Assembly: GCF_013213975.1 (NCBI RefSeq)
Contig: NZ_JABSST010000017.1
Coordinates: 1-41,690, forward strand
Length of the DNA: 41,690 nt
Direction of reading: 5' to 3'
Source of the DNA: Winogradskyella sp.
GTDB lineage: Bacteria; Bacteroidota; Bacteroidia; Flavobacteriales; Flavobacteriaceae
Below the pieces are notes generated by a model. That model ran no database searches, was not told where the DNA came from, and saw nothing but the letters and a program-made list of their open reading frames with translations. This document shows positions 35,781 to 41,690 of this stretch, one piece after another (within the stretch, counting starts at the first letter, position 1; the number at the start of each line of letters is the position of its first letter). The position numbers and the translations under genes were made by a program.

Positions 35781-36161
35781 TTATGGAATAAGTTCAAAGT
35801 CTAAAATTTCTTTCTCATTTTGTAAGTTGACGTACACTTTTGTCCTATACTTTTTTCCATCTTCTAGTACCATATCAAATTTGTAGTTCTTTCCACTAAC
35901 TATTTGACTTGAAGCATTTGTGATTTCTTTTAAAGGACTTGTAATGTTATTTTCATTAAGCACATAAGATGCAAGTTCTTTTATTAATGGTGTAACTTCT
36001 GTAGCACTAAACCCTCCTACTACTTGGTTTGCTTTATTCGTTACATTTTCTTTTTCTGTTGCTGTATTATTATTTTCAATTTTCGATGAGCTTGCCTGAT
36101 CAGTATCCTTACATTGGATAAACAGGAGGCATAATATTAGAATGACTAAGTTTGATTTCAT
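35781..36161 (-). CDS. Lipoprotein cystatin (cysteine-protease inhibitor family)
   Basis: 126 residues. Lipobox LLFIQC with Cys17, a low-complexity linker to about 45, then a cystatin domain (about 46-126). The three diagnostic parts are: N-terminal Gly pair (Gly49-Gly50 in VVGGFSA), amphipathic helix (ATEVTPLIKELASYVL), and the first inhibitory loop QIVSG (86-90), matching QxVxG, followed by KNYKF, as in eukaryotic and plant cystatins. The second loop (VNLQNEKEI) lacks the Pro-Trp pair, as in stefins and many bacterial forms. It is anchored by its lipid, so it would inhibit papain-like enzymes at the envelope. Four bases after the 155-residue gene. Inhibitory activity is inference. Confidence 0.85.
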   Translation of the reverse strand: MKSNLVILILCLLFIQCKDTDQASSSKIENNNTATEKENVTNKANQVVGGFSATEVTPLIKELASYVLNENNITSPLKEITNASSQIVSGKNYKFDMVLEDGKKYRTKVYVNLQNEKEILDFELIP

Positions 36162-36165
36162 AGTT

Positions 36166-36633
36166 TTAATTTAAAATTTGAATGATAGTTTTATAATTAG
36201 TGAGATTGAATTTTAAAGGTTCGAATTTTGTCAGCCACTCAATATTTGTGTCTGATGATGCATTTAAAAATGCCGTATTTCGCCCAATCTGCTTCCAATG
36301 CACTATCGATTGTTGCCTAGTGACCTTTACATACAGGTAAACACAGCAAGAGTCTGCACAGCCATATAAGGGAGAAATATGTGTCTGGCCCTCTATCGGC
36401 AATGGCGATTGTAAGAATTTATCCTTACTATGATATAGGTCAGATAGTGTTCTGCCTAGATAGAGTATAAATGATTCTTTAAAACGTCCTTTTGCAAACA
36501 ATTCGTTATAGTCTGTTTTTAAAGTTTTCTGTAATGATATACCATCAATAAATATGTCGTCTACCATAACTTGACTTTGGGCAATGGGATAGGCAACTTT
36601 TCTAACGCTTAACTCTTGAATGCTATTTGACAT
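36166..36633 (-). CDS. Conserved protein with Cys-rich GCADSCCVYLYVKV motif
   Basis: 155 residues, no signal peptide, no transmembrane segment. The motif LYGCADSCCVYLYVKVTRQQ with a following W (IVHWKQIGRN) matches a widespread small-protein family with a 'C-x-D-x-x-C/G-C' pattern that I know only as uncharacterised. The paired Cys could bind metal. The gene is first of a five-gene cluster on the minus strand, four bases before the cystatin gene, and is cytosolic while its neighbours are exported. Confidence 0.75.
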   Translation of the reverse strand: MSNSIQELSVRKVAYPIAQSQVMVDDIFIDGISLQKTLKTDYNELFAKGRFKESFILYLGRTLSDLYHSKDKFLQSPLPIEGQTHISPLYGCADSCCVYLYVKVTRQQSIVHWKQIGRNTAFLNASSDTNIEWLTKFEPLKFNLTNYKTIIQILN

Positions 36634-36644
36634 CGTATATTAGA

Positions 36645-36673
36645 GGCTTACTTCTTAATCTAAAAAGTAAGCC
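36645..36673. terminator. Inter-operon hairpin with wrong-way T tract
   Basis: Nine-bp perfect stem GGCTTACTT (36645-36653) / AAGTAAGCC (36665-36673), 11-base loop, T-rich tract on the plus-strand side (CTTTTTTATT, from 36674). On the transcribed minus strand there is an A run before the stem and no T run after it, so it fits a weak terminator or processing signal for genes A (amidohydrolase) to the 155-residue gene, or an end for antisense transcripts. Confidence 0.5.
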
Positions 36674-36678
36674 CTTTT

Positions 36679-38430
36679 TTATTTATTGTAAATGGCCTTA
36701 CCACCTTTATAGGTGGCAATAACATTTAGATTTTCTAATTCTAGTGGGTCGATTTTTAGCGGATTTTTATCTAAGATCACAAAATCAGCAACTTTTCCCT
36801 TTTCTATAGTACCTTTAGTAGCTTCTTCAAAATGTTGGTAAGCTGCCCAATCTGTTAGAGCTTTGAGACCTTGATATGCCGTAACACGTTCATCAGGTCC
36901 TATAATAGCGCCACTTCGCGACTTTCTCGTTACTGTTGCAGAAAGAACTCTTATGGAACTAGGTAACGCAACAGGGGCATCGTGATGACTTGTAAATTTA
37001 AGTCCTTTTTTTAATGCGGTATTTGTAGGCGATATTTTGTAAGCACTCTCTTTTCCTAATACTGAATTTACGTGATAATCTCCCCAGTAAAACGTATGCA
37101 TCGGGAAAAATGAAGGCCATATTTTTTCCTCCACAAAACTATCTAATTGATCTTCTCTAGCGGTTTGAGCATGGATGATAATAGTTCTACGATCATCATT
37201 ACCAAATTCGGTATTTGCTTTTTTTACAGCTTTAATGTATTGGTCAATGGCAGAGTCACCATTGCAATGTGCCATAATTTGGAGGTTATTTTCATAGGCA
37301 TCAGCAACATGCTTATAGGCTTCCTCATCGCTCATACTTTCATACCCGTGATAATCTTTTGATTCTCCACTAGGTACAATATGATACGGATGAGACAACC
37401 ATGCGGTTTTTCCTTGCGGTGATCCGTCAAGATTTAATTTAACGCCACCCACTCTGTACTTATTGGTATACGTTTGTCCTTGGTATTTAGAATTTGCACC
37501 CTTTCTGTTACTCAGTATATCTACATACGATACAACATCTAATATTAAAGCATTATTTTCTGCTGCTCGTTCCATAGTGGCCGAACCATCTGGTGTACTG
37601 CGCCCTTCTTGCGCAGTTGTATAACCAAATGATGCGTAAAGTTCCTGTCCTTTTACAAGCATATCATCTTGTAATTCTGGTGTAATGTTTGGAAGGACTC
37701 CAGTTAATAAAACCATAAAATGAGCCACTTCTTCCAAGACACCATTAGGTTCATTACTTCCATCTACACGTCTTATTTTACCTCCTTTTGGATCTTCCGT
37801 CTCAGCGGTATATTTTACCAATTCGAGTCCTTTTGAATTTACAACGGAAAGGTGACCAGATTGGTGTATAATAATAATTGGTACTTCAGTAGAAATGAGA
37901 TCTAAATCCTCTTTAGTAGGGTAGCGGTCTAATTGTGAATCGTCATATCCAAAACCAATAATCCAGCCCGTAGTGTCAATAAATTCTTGATTTTCAGCAA
38001 TCCAATCTTTGAGTATCTTTTGTAAAGCTTCAACACTATTACCATCGCCGTCTGGAGCCGGTAGTAGGTTGGCGGAGACCGCTTGCAAACCTACATTAAA
38101 TACATGGCCATGCCCATCTATAAATCCTGGAAGCATAGTCCCTCCTTCTAAGTCTACAAGGTCTGCTTTACCTTCAAACCGCGCTAAAGCGTCTGCTTTA
38201 CTACCGGTAAAAATTATTTGACCCTCGCGTTGAACAACGGCCTCAACATATTTTGGTTCTTCACCAGCCATGGTGACAATATCTCCACCAAAAAAGACAG
38301 TTTGGTTTAATTTGTAGGGTTCGGCAACGGCTGTGTTAGTCGATTCCGTCGATGTTTTTTTTGTGTCTTCGCCCTTACAGCTCGTTAAGAACGTCATCAG
38401 GAATAACATAATAGTTGAAATATGTCTCAT
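36679..38430 (-). CDS. Lipoprotein YtcJ-type amidohydrolase (copy A)
   Basis: 583 residues from ATG 38430 (the 11 extra residues from 38463 would put a charged stretch before the signal). Lipobox MTFLTSC with Cys18. Amidohydro_3 fold: HGH metal ligands (His107, His109 in GFIDGHGHVF), KLNLDGSPQGKTA, MAHCNGDSAID (likely metal His), TIIIHAQTA, and HHDAPVALP near 490. C-terminal beta-sandwich TIEKGKVADFVILDKNPL. Hydrolyses C-N bonds of small amides or cyclic imides in this family; substrate unknown. It is anchored facing the periplasm or surface, unlike most cytosolic relatives. Tandem with copy B. Confidence 0.88.
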   Translation of the reverse strand: MRHISTIMLFLMTFLTSCKGEDTKKTSTESTNTAVAEPYKLNQTVFFGGDIVTMAGEEPKYVEAVVQREGQIIFTGSKADALARFEGKADLVDLEGGTMLPGFIDGHGHVFNVGLQAVSANLLPAPDGDGNSVEALQKILKDWIAENQEFIDTTGWIIGFGYDDSQLDRYPTKEDLDLISTEVPIIIIHQSGHLSVVNSKGLELVKYTAETEDPKGGKIRRVDGSNEPNGVLEEVAHFMVLLTGVLPNITPELQDDMLVKGQELYASFGYTTAQEGRSTPDGSATMERAAENNALILDVVSYVDILSNRKGANSKYQGQTYTNKYRVGGVKLNLDGSPQGKTAWLSHPYHIVPSGESKDYHGYESMSDEEAYKHVADAYENNLQIMAHCNGDSAIDQYIKAVKKANTEFGNDDRRTIIIHAQTAREDQLDSFVEEKIWPSFFPMHTFYWGDYHVNSVLGKESAYKISPTNTALKKGLKFTSHHDAPVALPSSIRVLSATVTRKSRSGAIIGPDERVTAYQGLKALTDWAAYQHFEEATKGTIEKGKVADFVILDKNPLKIDPLELENLNVIATYKGGKAIYNK

Positions 38431-38530
38431 AGTAGTTTTAATTTTGTGTTTAAACTTATCCATTTAACAGATATATATTTAATGACCGAGGTTTATTTTT
38501 TTTACTCGTTTTAAATAGGCTTTACGTAAT

Positions 38531-40309
38531 TTATTTGGTTTTAAGGTTATTAGATTTAATTATATTAAAGTTACCCTCAAATACAGTTGCTAGAACTTTT
38601 ATGTCTTTGATTTTCATGGGATCCACAACAAAAGGACTAGCGTCAAGAATCACAAAATTAGAACGTTTTCCTACTGCTATAGAACCTATTTGTTTTTCTA
38701 AATTAAGGGTGCGAGCAGCGTCAATGGTTATAGCACGCATAGCATCGTAAACAGAAATACGCTGATCTTGCGAAAACGCACTATTTTGAGAAGTAACTCT
38801 ATTGATTGCAGTCCATGCTAAGGTAAGTGGTTCCATCGGCGCCATCGAAAAATCGGAGTGAAAAGAAACAGGTACATCTCGTGTAACTAAACTATTGATA
38901 CGCACCAAGTTTTCTCCACGCTCTTTTCCTAAACCAACTTCACTATACTTATCGGCTAAAGCCCATAAATAATATGGATTTACTGAGCCTTCAACGCCCA
39001 TATCTGCAATTTGTTGGGCCATATCATCTGTAAAATACCCCATGTGGTGTAAGGTAAGTCTATGATCTGATCGTGGATTACGTTTAAGATCGAGTTCAAG
39101 AAAATCCAGTACTTGTTGAATGCCCTTATCACCATTAGAATGTACATGAATTTTATAATCGTTATCATAATACATTGTTATTTGTTTCTGAAATAAGTCC
39201 AAAGGGGTCATCCATTCTCCATGATGACCATCGGTGTAATCATCTTTCATTTGCATCGCTTGACTATATATTGCACCATCAGAAAATAATTTTACTTGTT
39301 TTGGTAAAAAATGAATATTATTTGTACTGTAAGTAGTGTCTAAGGTTTCCATAAAAGCCATGGCTTCTTCATTACCCCCTTTCATTGAAAATAATTGTGT
39401 ACCACTGGGTATTAAATACACATCATAAGGTGGGTTTTTGGCCATTTCCTTTTTTAGAAGTGCCAACTCACCATCAAAATCAGAACTTGGAAAACCTGGT
39501 TCAGCGACGGTGGTAATTCCGTTTTGTTGGATTAATTGGGTCATCATCCCTAGTCCTTTCATGTAGCGGGTAGGCTCAAGCATTATAGGTGCCATTTTTG
39601 GCACCAATGCCAGCCAGCCACCTTCATAAAAGTGCCCTTTATCCCATTCCACTTGTGGGTTGCCTTTAAAATCCTCCTCGGTAATACCTAGAAGTGTAAT
39701 TGCTGCGTCATTTAAATAAATTTCATGAAAAGAGCGGTGAATAATACCCACGGGTTTATCTTTAGTAATGGTGTTAATCATATCGCGTGATAACTCACCA
39801 TGCCATAATTGATGATACCCCCAGATAAAGTACATTTCACCCTCTTTAGCATTGTCATTAATAGAGTTGGTGATACGGTCCATATAAGCATCGTGTCCTG
39901 TAACTCCTTTTTTAGTACCATTTGGCAATACCCAGTCGTAGGGTGCTATAATCTCATTGGGCAGCATAGTGGCTGCCAGTGAGGGGTGGACGTGTGGCTC
40001 TACCAAACCCGGCATTAGAGTGCGGCCTTTAAGGTTATGTTCTATTGCTTCTGGAAATTCTTTTTTAGCCTCAGCGAGGGAACCTACATACACAATTTCT
40101 TCATTTTGCGCCACTACAGCTTCAGCAAGTTCCAGCTCATTCCCATCCATGGTTATGATGTCACCACCATAGAATACAGTTTGTTTAAGGCTATTAGCAG
40201 CCGCTTTAACTAAGGGTTTGTTTTGATTTGTATTTGGTTTTTCATTCTTGCAACTTAAAGTTATTAAGGCTATAAGAATTACAATTGTATTTAATTTTTT
40301 AAGCATCAT
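38531..40309 (-). CDS. Lipoprotein YtcJ-type amidohydrolase (copy B)
   Basis: 592 residues; two ATGs lie next to each other at 40309 and 40306. Lipobox ALITLSC (Cys20). The same fold and order as copy A: LKQTVFYGGDIITMDGNE, HVH metal ligands (His106, His108 in VEPHVHPS), VKLFSDGAIY, VHSNGDKGIQ, LTLHHMGYF, FHSDFSMAP (Asp for catalysis) and a final SIAVGKRSNFVILDASPF. Clearly a paralogue of A by shared signatures, but only partly similar, so old duplication or separate acquisition. It directly abuts the stop of the Ntn-hydrolase gene, so they are co-transcribed. Confidence 0.88.
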   Translation of the reverse strand: MMLKKLNTIVILIALITLSCKNEKPNTNQNKPLVKAAANSLKQTVFYGGDIITMDGNELELAEAVVAQNEEIVYVGSLAEAKKEFPEAIEHNLKGRTLMPGLVEPHVHPSLAATMLPNEIIAPYDWVLPNGTKKGVTGHDAYMDRITNSINDNAKEGEMYFIWGYHQLWHGELSRDMINTITKDKPVGIIHRSFHEIYLNDAAITLLGITEEDFKGNPQVEWDKGHFYEGGWLALVPKMAPIMLEPTRYMKGLGMMTQLIQQNGITTVAEPGFPSSDFDGELALLKKEMAKNPPYDVYLIPSGTQLFSMKGGNEEAMAFMETLDTTYSTNNIHFLPKQVKLFSDGAIYSQAMQMKDDYTDGHHGEWMTPLDLFQKQITMYYDNDYKIHVHSNGDKGIQQVLDFLELDLKRNPRSDHRLTLHHMGYFTDDMAQQIADMGVEGSVNPYYLWALADKYSEVGLGKERGENLVRINSLVTRDVPVSFHSDFSMAPMEPLTLAWTAINRVTSQNSAFSQDQRISVYDAMRAITIDAARTLNLEKQIGSIAVGKRSNFVILDASPFVVDPMKIKDIKVLATVFEGNFNIIKSNNLKTK

Positions 40310-41395
40310 TTAATTTTTAATTACAGTGTCGTAAGTTAAGGGTGTTTCTGATTCAATCACATACATTTTTCCGTTGGCTTTTTCTAAGATATCTTTTAAC
40401 ACTAATTTCCTAACATTTTGATTTTTATATGTTTTATAATAATACACTGAATTTTTGGTATCTACAGCAGAGGTCCAAACTGTATAGTCGGTGTGAACTC
40501 CATCGGGTGTTGGTTGTCTTACTACCCCTTTAGGAATATCAAATGCATTTAGCAGGTGAAAAGCACGAAATATGCCTTCTTCTATATTTTGGCTAGGAAG
40601 TGTTGTATTAACAAAGGCAGTGGCTCTTACAAATCGAGAGGGTGAGGTGTAGTCGCCTGGAAGACCAAGCATGCCTGTACCTTCGCCAAGTGGTGTATAG
40701 TTCTTACCATTTAAACTAAACCCCTTAGCGTTATTTGGTGCTAAATTTACATAGTTTCTCAAATTTGTAAGATGCCAATCGTAAGTTGGGTTATTGCATA
40801 TAGCATTGACTGTATTTTCGTATATCTGTAGACCATCTTTTGTATATTCAATAACTACAGAGCGTCCCGACTTATCAGTAACTGCATAATGAAATGGAGC
40901 TTCGCCTTGAATGTCCTCAATAAAAGATCCAACTATAGTAACATCATTTAACCCCTTGATAACTTCATCAATCGAAGCAAAGCTACCCAGTATAAAATTA
41001 CCAAATTCTTCACTAGAAACAGCTCTTGATTGATTCTCAGAGGTGAGCTTTTCATAAGATGCAAATCCAGCGAAATAGAAGCATCCTAGATATAAGCCAG
41101 CTTCATTGACTCCATCAACTACGATATTCTTTTCTACAGCATTCATTCCAGCAAAACCGTATTTTGTAGTCATTGTATAACCATCCTTACCGTCAATAGA
41201 ACTTAGAAATTTTATTGTCGTTCCTCTTGGAATGGCCAATAGTTTTGAGCGCACATCAAACCCAAATTCCATGGTCCTTGCAGGAATTGATATCCCATTT
41301 TCGGTTTTAATAATTATTCCTGTACATCCAAAGGAGGTTGGCATGAAAATCATTTGTAATGCAAAGGCTGCAGCTATTATTTTTTTAAAATTCAT
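40310..41395 (-). CDS. Exported choloylglycine-hydrolase-like linear amide C-N hydrolase (Ntn-hydrolase)
   Basis: 361 residues. Signal peptide MNFKKIIAAAFALQMIFMPTSFG; cleavage before Cys24 exposes the N-terminal nucleophile in CTGIIIKTENG. Other catalytic positions known from bile-salt hydrolases and penicillin V acylases are all present: Arg40 (ARTMEF, with Glu43 where BSH has Asp21), Asn97 (GVNEAGLYLG), Asn202 (NNPTYDWHL) and Arg254 (SPSRFVRA). GTGMLGLPGDYTS is the classical loop. The family splits N-acyl amides: bile salts, penicillin V, acyl-homoserine lactones. Substrate here unknown. Transcribed with copies A and B. Confidence 0.92.
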   Translation of the reverse strand: MNFKKIIAAAFALQMIFMPTSFGCTGIIIKTENGISIPARTMEFGFDVRSKLLAIPRGTTIKFLSSIDGKDGYTMTTKYGFAGMNAVEKNIVVDGVNEAGLYLGCFYFAGFASYEKLTSENQSRAVSSEEFGNFILGSFASIDEVIKGLNDVTIVGSFIEDIQGEAPFHYAVTDKSGRSVVIEYTKDGLQIYENTVNAICNNPTYDWHLTNLRNYVNLAPNNAKGFSLNGKNYTPLGEGTGMLGLPGDYTSPSRFVRATAFVNTTLPSQNIEEGIFRAFHLLNAFDIPKGVVRQPTPDGVHTDYTVWTSAVDTKNSVYYYKTYKNQNVRKLVLKDILEKANGKMYVIESETPLTYDTVIKN

Positions 41396-41422
41396 AATCT
41401 ATGTTGTTTAATAGTTGATAAG

Positions 41423-41602
41423 TTATAATCTTCCGCCATTATATATGTCAAAATCTACATGTGGTCTTACTCTTGGTCCATTTGGTCCCCATGATACATT
41501 TAAACCGGCCTCAGTACGCCAGCGTGCATTCGCACATCCATGAAATAGTTCCATTAATAATAAAGTAAGAATTAATAATGTTATTTTTTTAGTCTTTTTC
41601 AT
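41423..41602 (-). CDS. 59-residue lipoprotein, too short for usual gene callers
   Basis: ATG at 41602, TAA at 41423. Basic N-terminus (MKKTKK), hydrophobic segment ITLLILTLLLMELFHGC with Cys23 as a likely lipidation site, then RWRTEAGLNVSWGPNGPRVR and a mature end PHVDFDIYNGGRL. The mature part is rich in Gly, Pro, Arg and aromatic residues, like a small binding or structural segment. It lies 27 bp upstream of the Ntn-hydrolase gene on the same strand and 5 bp after the VOC gene, so in one transcript. No family recognised. Confidence 0.65.
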   Translation of the reverse strand: MKKTKKITLLILTLLLMELFHGCANARWRTEAGLNVSWGPNGPRVRPHVDFDIYNGGRL

Positions 41603-41607
41603 AGTCT

Positions 41608-41690
41608 TTAAGATTTAGTATTTTGAATCGCGATTATTGCTCCATGTGGATCTTGAATAATACCAACATTACCTTTTCTTACCTCTTCGG
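41608..41690 (-). CDS. VOC (glyoxalase/dioxygenase) family protein, C-terminus only
   Basis: Only the last 27 codons are in the window. They read EEVRKGNVGIIQDPHGAIIA followed by IQNTKS and a stop; IQDPHGAIIAIQ matches the closing strand (DPxGAxFxLxQ) of VOC-fold proteins. The rest, including most metal ligands, is beyond the right edge. It is the first visible gene of the minus-strand amide-hydrolase cluster. Confidence 0.65.
   Translation of the reverse strand, partial: EEVRKGNVGIIQDPHGAIIAIQNTKS

Noticed and set aside
1-41690. Insertion sequences, prophage, CRISPR, restriction-modification locus
   Set aside because: No transposase, integrase, repeat-spacer pattern or methyltransferase was found on reading both strands; the HsdR-N domain alone does not make a restriction system.

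Overview
The window is AT-rich chromosomal DNA of a member of the Flavobacteriaceae (Bacteroidota). The indicators are a type IX secretion C-terminal sorting domain, menaquinone genes of flavobacterial type, many lipoproteins with short Bacteroidota-type lipoboxes, the virtual absence of Shine-Dalgarno sequences, and promoters of the form TTG/TTTG-N19/20-TAnnTTTG. No insertion sequence, prophage, CRISPR array or rRNA is visible.

Layout. 1-5158: a truncated sterol-desaturase/fatty-acid-hydroxylase gene (minus), then a plus-strand run of a DUF2490 protein, menC, a CAAX-type membrane protease, menE and a secreted VWA-like protein. 5163-9764: an OmpA-family lipoprotein, a family 2 glycosyltransferase, a stand-alone HsdR-N nuclease-like protein divergent from holA, and a T9SS-sorted secreted protein. 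9869-10374: a clearly decayed GNAT acetyltransferase. 10462-26336: mostly housekeeping genes: bifunctional NAD(P)HX repair enzyme, a TlpA-like lipoprotein, hutH, a STAS-like protein, clpC, gyrA, a TPR protein, an NlpC/P60 peptidase, a thiolase and a PgpH-type HD phosphohydrolase. 26371-26730: a three-tRNA unit (Ser-GCT, Pro-TGG, Arg-TCT) with promoter and terminator. 26734-33949: envelope genes on the minus strand: a coiled-coil lipoprotein, an MscS channel, a DUF748/AsmA-like protein, a DUF4377-META lipoprotein and another lipoprotein.

The part least explained by standard knowledge is 34224-41690, ten minus-strand genes with only short gaps. In transcription order they are a VOC protein (partial), a 59-residue lipoprotein, an exported choloylglycine-hydrolase-like Ntn amidase, two tandem lipoprotein YtcJ-type amidohydrolases, a 155-residue Cys-rich-motif protein, a lipoprotein cystatin, a DUF2541-like secreted protein, an outer-membrane barrel and a small membrane-anchored protein. 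Nearly all are exported. Together they look like an envelope-located amide-hydrolysing system next to a protease-inhibitor operon; their joint function is inference.

Limits: all family calls come from reading motifs by eye; no alignment or database search was run.
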